64,000 bases of DNA, from positions 248,001 to 312,000 of the forward strand of contig NZ_SMGK01000004.1 of the NCBI RefSeq assembly GCF_004339725.1, in the 5' to 3' direction. Origin of the DNA: Acidipila rosea (GTDB lineage: Bacteria; Acidobacteriota; Terriglobia; Terriglobales; Acidobacteriaceae). The notes beneath the pieces were generated by a model, which searched no databases, was not told the origin of the DNA, and was given only the letters and a program-made list of their open reading frames with translations. Of the stretch, positions 52,700 to 61,266 are shown piece by piece. The first letter of the stretch is position 1, and every line of letters starts with the position of its first letter. A program made the translations under genes and the position numbers.

Positions 52700-53362
52700 T
52701 CAGCTCAGCTTCAGGTCCGCGAAGACGAAGCCTTCGCGCTCCACAATTTCACCATTCTCGACAGGTATCGGGTGCATAAACATTGGCCCTGCGTACGTGG
52801 CGGTGTGGAACTCGCCATTCTCTCCGCATGGATCGACCTCAGATGGCAGGTCTGCCAGCAGGGAGTGGTCAAATTCGCGTCCGGCGAAACTGGGCGACAG
52901 CTTTTTGGGATCGACGCAGACGATGCGCGTTTTGAGACCGGCCTCAATCATAGCTTCGGCAAGCTTGCGCGTTTCCAGGCCCCATACCGGGAAGAGCGGT
53001 GTCAGGCCTGTATCGGCAAGGCGCTCCTCGCGATAGCGGCGGATATCCTCCAGAAACAAATCGCCGAAAGCGATGGCTTCTATGCCTTCGCCTTTGGCGC
53101 GTTGGCAGGCCTGGCGCATGGCTCCCTCATAGGCTTCATTCGAGCAGGGCCACGGCAGAGGGACTTTCCAGAGCGGGAGACCAGCCGCCGCAGCCTGCGC
53201 TTCCAGCAGTTCACGGCGAGTGGAGTGCATCGCGACGCGGTCGAAAGCAGAATTGAGGGTGGTGAGCAGTCCTGCTATTTCGTAGTCGCCGGCCTGGCGC
53301 AGCAGGTGGAGCGCCCAGGCGCTGTCCTTACCGCTGCTCCAGGAGACGAGTGCTCGCTTCAA
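52700..53362 (-). CDS. Dph6/DUF71-like ATP pyrophosphatase
   Basis: A 220-residue PP-loop protein. VSWSSGKDSAWALHLLRQAG is the P-loop (canonical SGGKDS) at residues 7-14. AIAFGDLFLEDIRRYREERL and CGENGEFHT are the diphthine-ammonia ligase-type blocks. Archaea and eukaryotes use it for diphthamide; bacteria lack diphthamide, so another amide-forming reaction is expected. It starts TTG overlapping the cystathionine synthase/lyase stop (TTGA), suggesting a linked nitrogen or sulfur role. Confidence 0.88.
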   Translation of the reverse strand: MKRALVSWSSGKDSAWALHLLRQAGDYEIAGLLTTLNSAFDRVAMHSTRRELLEAQAAAAGLPLWKVPLPWPCSNEAYEGAMRQACQRAKGEGIEAIAFGDLFLEDIRRYREERLADTGLTPLFPVWGLETRKLAEAMIEAGLKTRIVCVDPKKLSPSFAGREFDHSLLADLPSEVDPCGENGEFHTATYAGPMFMHPIPVENGEIVEREGFVFADLKLS

Positions 53363-54513
53363 ATACCACCCAATGCTTGTTCGAGATCGGCAATCAGGTC
53401 GTCGGTGTCTTCAATGCCGACAGAAAGCCGAATCATTCCATCGGTGATGCCTAGCGCGGCGCGCATCTCTTCGCCCAGGGCGGCGTGGGTCATCGTCGCC
53501 GGATGAGAGATCAGCGTCTCGACGCCGCCGAGGGACTCGCCGAGCGTGCAGATCTTCAGTCCCTTCAGAAAAGTATTTGCGCGGTCGAGAGAGCCTAGCT
53601 CAAAGGTGATCATGGAGCCGAAGCCGGTCATCTGCTTCTTCGCAAGTTCGTGTTGCGGATGCGTCGTAAGGCCTGGATAGAAGACCTTTCCTACCGCTTT
53701 GTGATTCGCGAGAAACTCCGCAACCTTGCGGCCGCTTTCGTCGTGCTGTCTCATGCGCACTGCAAGCGTCTTGACGCCCCGGAGGATCATCCAGCTCTCA
53801 AACGGAGAAAGGATGCCGCCGGTGCATTTCTGCACGAATGCGAACTGCTCCGCATGCGAGGGCTTGGTGCCGACCAGCACGCCTCCAAGGCTGTCGCTGT
53901 GGCCATTGAGGAACTTTGTCGTCGAGTGCATGACGATATCCGCGCCAAACTCAATGGGCCGCTGGAAATAGGGCGACATGAAGGTGTTATCGACGCTCAG
54001 TTCAACGCCCGCCTCGTGGCATATATCGGCCACCGCACGGATGTCGGTCAGGGTCATCATGGGGTTGGTGGGTGTTTCGATGTGGACGAGCTTCGTCGCT
54101 GGCCGGAGCGCCTTGCGCACATTTTCGGGATCGGATGTATCGACGTAGGTGAACTCGATGCCGTAGCCGGTGACGATCTGGTTGAAAAGCCGCGGGGTGC
54201 CCCCATACACATTTTCGCCGCAGATGACGTGATCGCCCGTCTTGAAGAGGGTGATCATGGCCATGATGGCGGCCATGCCGCTGGCGAAAACATGGGCGCT
54301 GGAGCCGCCCTCGAGTGATGCGAGGTTTGTTTCCAGCGCGTCGCGGGTCGGGTTCGAGACACGCGAATATTCGTAGCCCTTATTCTTGCCGATCTCCTCC
54401 TGCGCATAGGTGGAGGAGAGGTAGATGGGCACATTCACGGCACCCGTGAGAGGGTCAGGAGACTGGCCATCGTGGATGGCGCGGGTAGCGAAGCCTGCTT
54501 TGCTTTTGGTCAT
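53359..54513 (-). CDS. Cystathionine gamma-synthase / gamma-lyase family
   Basis: A 384-residue PLP enzyme of the Cys/Met metabolism family. YSRVSNPTRDALE, HVFASGMAAI and the PLP-lysine segment MHSTTKFLNGHSDSLGG are present. Synthase (metB) and lyase activities cannot be told apart here; with cysteine synthase upstream either transsulfuration direction is possible. It lies 12 bases after that gene and overlaps the Dph6-like gene. Confidence 0.9.
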   Translation of the reverse strand: MTKSKAGFATRAIHDGQSPDPLTGAVNVPIYLSSTYAQEEIGKNKGYEYSRVSNPTRDALETNLASLEGGSSAHVFASGMAAIMAMITLFKTGDHVICGENVYGGTPRLFNQIVTGYGIEFTYVDTSDPENVRKALRPATKLVHIETPTNPMMTLTDIRAVADICHEAGVELSVDNTFMSPYFQRPIEFGADIVMHSTTKFLNGHSDSLGGVLVGTKPSHAEQFAFVQKCTGGILSPFESWMILRGVKTLAVRMRQHDESGRKVAEFLANHKAVGKVFYPGLTTHPQHELAKKQMTGFGSMITFELGSLDRANTFLKGLKICTLGESLGGVETLISHPATMTHAALGEEMRAALGITDGMIRLSVGIEDTDDLIADLEQALGGI

Positions 54514-54525
54514 CAGAAATCCAGT

Positions 54526-55479
54526 TTACTTGCCGCCATCGAATATGTTCTTGGAGAGGTAGCGCTCGGCAGAGTCGGGCACAATGGTCGCGACCCGTTT
54601 GCCGGGTCCCAGGCGTTGCGCGATCTGGATCGCAGCGAACACGATAGCGCCCGCGCTCGACCCCGCGAGCACTCCTTCTTCCGCAGCCAGGCGCTTGACC
54701 ATGGCGAACGCATCCTCGTCGGTTACGCGGACGATCTCATCCGTAACTGAGCGGTCAAAAGTCTTCGGAATGAAGGAAACGCCGATGCCCTCGACCTTAT
54801 GAGGTCCCGGTTCGCCGCCTTCGAGCACCGAACCCTGTGTTTCTACAGCGACGGTCAGGATGGAAGGGTCTTTCTCCTTCAGCAGCCGGGCGATGCCTGT
54901 GAAGGTGCCGCCGGTGCCTACACCTGAGACGAAGGCGTCAATGCGGCCCTCCATCTGATCCCACATTTCAACCGCGGTTGTATCGTGATGAAACTGCGGA
55001 TTGGCTTGATTGTCGAACTGCATGGAGGGAAAGACATTGGGGTCTTCTTTGGCAACGGCGAGGGCGCTGCGGATGGCGCCGCGTATCCCATCGGCCTCCG
55101 GAGTGCGAACCACGGTGGCGCCGAAGCCGCGCATCAGCATGCATTTCTCCTCGGCAAAGCCCTCCGGCACAAAGAGCAGGACCTTGTAGCCACGGTTCAC
55201 GCCGACCAGGGCGAGTCCCACCCCGGTGTTGCCCGCAGTGGCCTCGACGATCGTGGAGCCGGGATGCAGCAGCCCGCGTCGCTCCGCATCGAGAATGATT
55301 CCCAGGGCGGCGCGGTCTTTGACGCTGCCACCGGGATTCAAAAATTCAAGCTTGGCGTAGACATCGGCCATTTCCGGGGTGGCGACGCGGCGAAGGTGCA
55401 GCATGGGAGTGTGACCCATGAGTTCGGTAATGTCTTCTGCAACGCGGAGAGGGGCGATTGAGTTTTCGACGATACGCAT
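54526..55479 (-). CDS. Cysteine synthase / cystathionine beta-synthase-like
   Basis: About 317 residues from the ATG at 55479 (MRIVENSIAPL); the frame is open to 55518. The PLP lysine is in FLNPGGSVKDRAAL, and EATAGNTGVGLAL and GTGGTFTGIARLLKE are the family loops. It makes cysteine from O-acetylserine and sulfide, or cystathionine from serine and homocysteine. Being first in a unit with cystathionine gamma-synthase/lyase leaves both options open. The start has no strong ribosome site. Confidence 0.9.
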   Translation of the reverse strand: MRIVENSIAPLRVAEDITELMGHTPMLHLRRVATPEMADVYAKLEFLNPGGSVKDRAALGIILDAERRGLLHPGSTIVEATAGNTGVGLALVGVNRGYKVLLFVPEGFAEEKCMLMRGFGATVVRTPEADGIRGAIRSALAVAKEDPNVFPSMQFDNQANPQFHHDTTAVEMWDQMEGRIDAFVSGVGTGGTFTGIARLLKEKDPSILTVAVETQGSVLEGGEPGPHKVEGIGVSFIPKTFDRSVTDEIVRVTDEDAFAMVKRLAAEEGVLAGSSAGAIVFAAIQIAQRLGPGKRVATIVPDSAERYLSKNIFDGGK

Positions 55480-55655
55480 AAAAACTCTTAAGTTTAGCAG
55501 GAGCGAGGGGCCGGCCACCTGTCAGGAGCGAACTCACACAAAAGATGTAGTTCTTCGATTGCAAATAGAGAGGGATTAGGTTCTTTTTCAAATAACATTT
55601 TGGCAAGCACTCTTCGGATTAAACCTCTCCATCTGGAGGGCTATGCCGATTAAGG

Positions 55656-57344
55656 ATGAATCTGGTCTACCCCAACACGATCCGCAAGAGAAGCAGCGCC
55701 GTGATGCTCGTCATCCTGGCGGCGCTGGGTTCTGCTGCATTTATCTGCGCCGGCAGCGTGCTTGTCTATTCGAGCGCAAGGCAGTTGATCGTACGGCGTG
55801 ATTTGGAAGACCACTCGAATGACGTGCTGTCTGCACTCCAGCTCATCTCGCGGCGCATCGGCGATATCGACCTGACGATCCGTCTTTATCAGAAAACGAG
55901 CTCCGATGGCGACCTGAAGAATGTACAGAGGACTGCCGCTCAGCTGGAAGCTGCCTCCATTCAGCTGCAAAATCTCGTGGCGGATGACGTGTCTCAGCAG
56001 AAGAGAGCTAACAGGATTGTCGGGGCAGCACATGCCCTGAACGAAAGCCTGGAAGACCTGGATGCGAAGTCCTCCTTTCCTGTGCATCAGTTGATGCTGG
56101 CCCGCGAGGCCCTCAGCCAGATGGAGGTGTATGAGCAGGCCCTGCTCGCCGCCAGAAAGCGCCAGGCCCGCGAGCAGAGTTATCGCAGTCTGGGGACGGC
56201 GATAGCCTATGTCCTTCTTTCGCTGGCAGTGGTGTTGATGCTTTTCGGCAGTCTGCTCCGCGACATTTTGAGGCGTAAGCAGTTTGAAGATCAGCTGTCA
56301 CGCGCAAATTCGCAGCTCGAGCTTACGATCGGTCAGCTGGAATCGCGCGCCCGCGAAGCTGCTCTGCTGACTGCCGCGCGCGATGAGATGCAGCTCTGCA
56401 TCTCCCCGTCGGATGCCCACACCTGCGCTGCACGCTACTGCGAGCGGCTGCTGACGGGGACACGCGGCGGCGTGCTGGTCATCAACAATTCTCGCCAGAT
56501 GGTTGAACTCAGGGCATCCTGGGGCGATCCTGAGGCTCTGATTGACTGCTTCGCCCTGGACTCCTGCTGCGGACTTCGCTCGGGTCGCGCACGCTGGCGC
56601 AAGGACGGTCAGTCTGAGGTGCACTGCACGCATTTTAATGGCGAGCAGCCCGAGAACTATCTCTGCATTCCCCTCGCGGCGCAGGGAGACACGCTGGGCT
56701 TTGTCTACGTGGAGTGTCCCAACCGCCGCATGGCGACGATTGTTGAGTCGCAGGAGGCTGCACTGCAGGAGCTTGTGGAGACGGCCTCGATGGCGATTGC
56801 CGGACTCAACCTGCGCATGCGCCTGGAGAATCAGTCCATCCGCGATGGGCTGACAAACCTGTTTAACCGTCATTTCATGGAGATTGCCCTCGAGCGCGAG
56901 ATCCTGCGCGCAGGCAGGTCGCGGAATTCCCTGGCTGTGTTCATGCTCGACGTGGATCACTTCAAGCAGTTCAACGATACCTATGGGCACGAAGCGGGGG
57001 ACAACGTGCTTCGTGAGGTAGCTGAAACGTTCCGCCAGTGTGTACGCGCCGAGGATATTATCTGCCGATACGGCGGCGAAGAGTTTGTCATCATTCTGCC
57101 GGAGATCACTACGAGCGAAGCCTGGGAGCGCGCGGAAGCTGTGCGGCGCAAGGTGGGAGAGATTCGTGTGCGGCATCGGGGAGAGAGCCTGCGGGAGGTC
57201 ACGATCTCTCTAGGGCTGGCTATGTATCCCGCGGATGCCGACACGCTGGAGGAGCTACTGCGAGAGGCAGATCGCGCGCTCTATGATGCGAAGCATCGCG
57301 GGCGCAACTGCGTGGTGACAGCGCAAAGCAGGGTCAACGCATAG
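55656..57344 (+). CDS. Membrane diguanylate cyclase with GAF domain
   Basis: A 562-residue sensor. Membrane helices at about 12-34 and 180-203 flank a helical periplasmic region, CHASE3-like. A GAF domain follows (about 245-390) with cysteines in DSCCGLRSGR, VHCTHF and YLCIPLAAQGD. The GGDEF domain ends the protein: DGLTNLFNRHFMEIAL start, active-site YGGEEF near 472, and RAED five residues before it as an RxxD inhibitory site. It makes cyclic di-GMP with product inhibition. It is divergent from the cysteine unit and convergent with the VWFA genes. Confidence 0.93.
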   Translation: MNLVYPNTIRKRSSAVMLVILAALGSAAFICAGSVLVYSSARQLIVRRDLEDHSNDVLSALQLISRRIGDIDLTIRLYQKTSSDGDLKNVQRTAAQLEAASIQLQNLVADDVSQQKRANRIVGAAHALNESLEDLDAKSSFPVHQLMLAREALSQMEVYEQALLAARKRQAREQSYRSLGTAIAYVLLSLAVVLMLFGSLLRDILRRKQFEDQLSRANSQLELTIGQLESRAREAALLTAARDEMQLCISPSDAHTCAARYCERLLTGTRGGVLVINNSRQMVELRASWGDPEALIDCFALDSCCGLRSGRARWRKDGQSEVHCTHFNGEQPENYLCIPLAAQGDTLGFVYVECPNRRMATIVESQEAALQELVETASMAIAGLNLRMRLENQSIRDGLTNLFNRHFMEIALEREILRAGRSRNSLAVFMLDVDHFKQFNDTYGHEAGDNVLREVAETFRQCVRAEDIICRYGGEEFVIILPEITTSEAWERAEAVRRKVGEIRVRHRGESLREVTISLGLAMYPADADTLEELLREADRALYDAKHRGRNCVVTAQSRVNA

Positions 57345-57362
57345 CCGCTTTCCTGTGCGGCG

Positions 57363-58466
57363 CTACTGTTGGCCGCTCTGGAGGGTTATCCCGCTCCCCT
57401 GCGCCGTTTTGCTGCCAGCCGACCTGGGATAATAGCCGCTGCGAGTGCGTACGATCAGCTTCATATGGGGAGCGTGCGCTTCCACACGAACCACTCGGTA
57501 TCCGCCAAGACTGGCCGGCTTGGTGGAGTGGTAGCCGATGGTGTACTGGCTGCGAATATCGCGCGCTACTTCATTGGCGATAGCGTCCACCTGGCCGAGA
57601 TTCTTAGGGAAAAAGGCGATTCCACCGGTTTCGTCCGAAAGCAGCTGCAGCGCACGCTGGGCGCGGTGCGATTCACGGCTGCTGTCGGAGCCGAAGAGCA
57701 GCCCGATGGAGTAAACCACCGGTCCCTGCAGATCCTGGATGCGCCTGATGGTCTGTTCCAGGGTCAGGCTGGAGGCGTTGTCCTCGCCATCGGTGATGAC
57801 GAGCAGCACCTGCTTCGGCTGTTTTGCGCCCTTTGAGAGTTCGTCGGCAGACGCGACGACTGCGTCATAGAGCGCTGTTCCTCCCTTGGCGTCGATATGT
57901 GACAGGCCATCCTGTAGTTTGGAGATATTCGAAGTGAATTCCTGATCGATAAATGCTTCGTCAGAGAAGTTGACGATAAAAGCTTCGTCCTCCGGGTTGG
58001 AGGCTCTTACCAGGTCGAGCGCCGCAGCATTTACCGCTCCCCGCTTATCGTGCATCGAGCCGGAGTTGTCCACCAGGATGCCCATGGAAACGGGAAGGTC
58101 GGAGTGCTGAAAGGCCGCGATGGTCTGTAACACATTGTCTTCATAGACCTTGAAGTCGTCCTTGGTCAGCGTGTTGACGAGGCGGCCGTTCTGGTCAAGC
58201 ACCGTGGCGTTAAGAACAACCTCCTCCACATCCCGGCGTATCGTGTAGCCGCCTCCTGCGCCGCGCTGGACGGCTGCTCCCCCCTGCTGCTCTTTTTGCA
58301 TAGGGGGTGCGGGAACCGCTGCATCGGGCGACGGTACAGGGTCGGTATCGACGGTCAGCGAGGGCTGCTTTTCGGCAGGCACAGGTATGGGCACCTGCTG
58401 AGCTGCGAGTGGGAGGGTGAAGGCGGCGAGGAGCAAGGTACCCAGAAAGCTACTGCAAAGGCGCAT
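57363..58466 (-). CDS. Secreted VWFA-related domain protein (copy 2)
   Basis: A 367-residue exported protein with signal FLGTLLLAAFTLPLAAQ. A Pro/Gln-rich linker (residues about 25-70) leads to the Ig-like VVLNATVLDQNGRLVNTLTKDDFKVYEDN. The VWA metal site is VDNSGSMHDKRGA and LVITDGEDNAS follows. The C-terminal QYTIGYHSTKP..RTRSGYYP is family-typical. It overlaps copy 3 by 17 bases and probably follows it in one transcript. Function is unknown. Confidence 0.9.
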   Translation of the reverse strand: MRLCSSFLGTLLLAAFTLPLAAQQVPIPVPAEKQPSLTVDTDPVPSPDAAVPAPPMQKEQQGGAAVQRGAGGGYTIRRDVEEVVLNATVLDQNGRLVNTLTKDDFKVYEDNVLQTIAAFQHSDLPVSMGILVDNSGSMHDKRGAVNAAALDLVRASNPEDEAFIVNFSDEAFIDQEFTSNISKLQDGLSHIDAKGGTALYDAVVASADELSKGAKQPKQVLLVITDGEDNASSLTLEQTIRRIQDLQGPVVYSIGLLFGSDSSRESHRAQRALQLLSDETGGIAFFPKNLGQVDAIANEVARDIRSQYTIGYHSTKPASLGGYRVVRVEAHAPHMKLIVRTRSGYYPRSAGSKTAQGSGITLQSGQQ

Positions 58467-59514
58467 AGTATCCGTTACGCGCGTGCACCGCGAGTTGCGG
58501 AAGTCCCGGAGGGGGCACGAGCTTTACTTTTAATTTACGCCACTTGCCGTCCCGTCTCGCATCGTCGGATTTGTAGCCGAGTACATATTCATTGCGAAGT
58601 TCGGCACTGATCTTGGTGGCGATGTCGCCCATCTCGGCAACGTCATCCACTTTGAAGAGTCTGCCGCCCGTCTCGTTGCTTATGTCTGCGAGCAGTTGCG
58701 GTCCCATTCGCTCCTCTGTGGTGGGGGCATACGGGTCAAAGATGCCGATGGAGTAAATCTGTACGGCGGATTCGCGCACGGCGGTGCGCACCTCATTTTC
58801 CGTGTATCGGCTACGGTTGTCGCCGCCGTCGGAGACGATCAGCAGTGCGTGGCGCTCATACTTCGCCTGCTTCATTTTTGCGATACCAAAATAGATTGCG
58901 TCGAGCAGTGCGGTCCGATGGCCGGGATGCACGTTGGTGAGCTGTTCCTCAATGTCATCGACCGAAGAGGTGAAGTCCGAGACCAGTTCCGGGCGGTCGT
59001 TGAAGGCGATCACGAAGAACTCGTCCTGAGGGTTTGCCGTTTTCATGAACTGGAAGACGGAATCGCGTGAGCGATTGATCTTGTTGGCCATGCTGCCACT
59101 CATGTCAAAGATGATGCCGATGGAAACTGGGGCGTCTTCCTGGGAGAAGGTTTTGATCGTTTCAGGACGATTTTCTTCATAGAGGAAGAAGTTTTCCTTC
59201 TCCAGACCCGTCACCAGTCGATCGGCGCCATCGGTGACCGTCACCGGCACGAGCACCAGGTTCACATCCACGCGGATGCGTTCATTGGAGCGGGCGTTGA
59301 GCGCAGCCCGTCCCTCCAGCGGTGGTGGTCCAGGATTCGCAGGTACGACCGGGGGAGGTGGGCTTACGTGAACCCGGTTGAGCTGATCTTCCTGACAAAA
59401 GGACCTTCCAGCGGTGAAAACGAGGACGAACGCCAGTGCGACAGGGTGTAGCCGCCTCAGTTTAGGAAGGGAACTGCGAGTTGCATTGCGGAGGAATTTG
59501 CATGTGAGAGGCAT
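58450..59514 (-). CDS. Secreted VWFA-related domain protein (copy 3)
   Basis: A 354-residue exported protein from the ATG at 59514 (AGAGGGC upstream); the frame is open to 59553. Signal HPVALAFVLVFTAGRSFCQ, then RVDVNLVLVPVTVTDGADRLVTG, and the VWA metal motif FDMSGSMANKINRS with LLIVSDGGDN. It ends QLAVHARNGYYAPLQ. About half the residues match the downstream paralogue by eye. The pair looks like an old tandem duplication. Confidence 0.9.
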   Translation of the reverse strand: MPLTCKFLRNATRSSLPKLRRLHPVALAFVLVFTAGRSFCQEDQLNRVHVSPPPPVVPANPGPPPLEGRAALNARSNERIRVDVNLVLVPVTVTDGADRLVTGLEKENFFLYEENRPETIKTFSQEDAPVSIGIIFDMSGSMANKINRSRDSVFQFMKTANPQDEFFVIAFNDRPELVSDFTSSVDDIEEQLTNVHPGHRTALLDAIYFGIAKMKQAKYERHALLIVSDGGDNRSRYTENEVRTAVRESAVQIYSIGIFDPYAPTTEERMGPQLLADISNETGGRLFKVDDVAEMGDIATKISAELRNEYVLGYKSDDARRDGKWRKLKVKLVPPPGLPQLAVHARNGYYAPLQ

Positions 59515-59599
59515 CGTTTTGCCCTCTTGGCGGTAGCGTAGCACGCTTTTCAAGTGGACGGAGGCGTAGTTTTGCGGCGAGATGACAATGTGTTCAGGT

Positions 59600-61144
59600 T
59601 CAAGGTGCAGGTTGCGACGCTAAGTCGTTGCGGACGTACATTCTGTATCCGAAGGGCGAAACCTGGCGAGGGTCGACAGGCGGCGGCAGGGGTGTCCAGG
59701 CGCGTACCAGCTTGTAGTGGGTTGCCAGATAGCGCCCAAAGCGCGGCCATGCCTGCAGTTTTTGGTAGTCAGGGTCGCGGCTCACCTGAAATGCACCGGC
59801 GCGGGTGGCGCAATCCTCATCGGTCACGACAAAGACCGAGGGCGGATGCAGTATAAGTCTGGCCCAGTAGCGGCGGCGTACAGCCTCGATGGCAGGCGTT
59901 GCATCGGATGCGAGAACATAGCAGTCGGAAATCATGCCAGTGGCCTGGACGAGCCGCATATCGTAGAGCGCCGTAATGCAGCCGACCGTCATGTCCATGC
60001 ATTGGACATTTCCCGAGAGCCGGGGAGCGCCGATGGTCGCCAGGTCTCCTTCCATGTGCGCCAGAAATTGCTGGTTCCAGTAAGTGAAGCGTCCAGTTTT
60101 TGCGGCAGACACAGGCGCGAGGAAGCAGACGGCAAACAAGACGGTGACGACGGCCAGGGTGCGCCGCCAATTTTTCTCCGCAAGGCAGGCAGCCAGATCG
60201 CGTGCTGCAAGCGTGAGGAGTGCGGCAAGCAGAAGATAGCGATGGTAGGGATAGCCCTTGCCCTGTACGCAGTAAGACAACAGCCCGAAGGCAGCAGTGG
60301 TGAAGAGCGCCGTCCGTTCCCAGTTCCTCTCCTTGCGGGCCGGGACCGGGAACAGGGCCAGGGGCAGCCACAGCAGCAGCAGCGGCCATGCCGGTGCGGC
60401 TGAATGCTGCAGCAGGTAAGCGAGGGGTCTTCTGCCGAGGGAGGCATAGTAGGGGACGAGATGGCGCTGCATCTCGAAAAAAGCCAGAAGAGCCTGATAG
60501 TGGACCAGATAGACGAGTCCGATGGCCAGCGGCAATGCTAATCCGGCGCAGGCGGCCAGCAGGTATTTCTGCCAAGGTGTGCCGCCGCGGCGTAGCTCGT
60601 GGATTGCCAGCGCCAGCAGGCCAACGGCGAGCGGGAGACCAATTGGCTTCACGATGCCCGCGAGGGCGGTGAGAAAGCCGAAGGGCAGCATCCACGCCCA
60701 ACGCTTCTGCCGGAGGCAAAGGAAGAGGCACGCAAGCCCCAGGATGAGCAGCACCGCCATGGATAGATCGCGCTGGCCAGCCTGCGGCATGCCATCGCGC
60801 CCATGCAGCAGGGCGAAGAGCGAGGCGGCCAGGATGCCTCCGAACCAGTCCTTTGTGAGGACCATCATTCCGGCAGCAGCCCCAGCCAGGAGGGAGAAGT
60901 CGAAAAGCCGCCAGCCCATCGCGCCGCCGCCGAAGATGCGTATTGCGGCATCTTCCATCAGGTAGCAGCCGGGGTAGTTCATGTCGAGGATGTCGCGATA
61001 GGGCGCGAAACCATGGTGCGTGAGGAAAACGACATAGTGGATGACCGATGCGTCACTGACCAGCGGCCAGCGCCAGGAGTGCGCCACGAACCATGCCGCG
61101 CAGGCGGCCAGCGCGGTGCTCATCACGATCTTGAACAGGCGCAT
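59600..61144 (-). CDS. Polytopic membrane protein, GT-C glycosyltransferase-like
   Basis: A 514-residue protein starting ATG at 61144 (TTG three bases before is less likely). It has about ten membrane helices in the first 370 residues and a soluble C-terminal part. The first loop has the acidic pattern DILDMNYPGCYL, as in dolichol/polyprenyl-phosphate mannosyltransferase-type GT-C enzymes (GT39/ArnT-like) with an Asp in the first loop. A polyprenyl-linked sugar transfer to protein or glycan is possible. The family is not certain and no partner gene is adjacent. Confidence 0.7.
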   Translation of the reverse strand: MRLFKIVMSTALAACAAWFVAHSWRWPLVSDASVIHYVVFLTHHGFAPYRDILDMNYPGCYLMEDAAIRIFGGGAMGWRLFDFSLLAGAAAGMMVLTKDWFGGILAASLFALLHGRDGMPQAGQRDLSMAVLLILGLACLFLCLRQKRWAWMLPFGFLTALAGIVKPIGLPLAVGLLALAIHELRRGGTPWQKYLLAACAGLALPLAIGLVYLVHYQALLAFFEMQRHLVPYYASLGRRPLAYLLQHSAAPAWPLLLLWLPLALFPVPARKERNWERTALFTTAAFGLLSYCVQGKGYPYHRYLLLAALLTLAARDLAACLAEKNWRRTLAVVTVLFAVCFLAPVSAAKTGRFTYWNQQFLAHMEGDLATIGAPRLSGNVQCMDMTVGCITALYDMRLVQATGMISDCYVLASDATPAIEAVRRRYWARLILHPPSVFVVTDEDCATRAGAFQVSRDPDYQKLQAWPRFGRYLATHYKLVRAWTPLPPPVDPRQVSPFGYRMYVRNDLASQPAP

Positions 61145-61266
61145 CAAGCCCTTACGTTAGTTGACTGGGAATAGTTTCGCCAAGCCGCTGCGCTACAATC
61201 GCAGGAGCAAAGCAACTGTTAAATCAGTCCGGTCGTAGCCGGCAAACCCGGGGTTCAATCTTTCTC

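Noticed and set aside
55607-55630. TTGGCA-like sigma-54 promoter upstream of the diguanylate cyclase
   Set aside because: The required GC at the -12 position and spacing are not there.
57345-57362. GCCGC/GCGGC repeat between the convergent diguanylate cyclase and VWFA genes
   Set aside because: Five pairs in a GC-rich setting is expected by chance.
61215-61266. T-loop-like GGGGTTCAATC suggesting a tRNA 3-prime end before DUF1015
   Set aside because: The flanking bases do not pair as a T stem and no acceptor, D or anticodon arms can be drawn.
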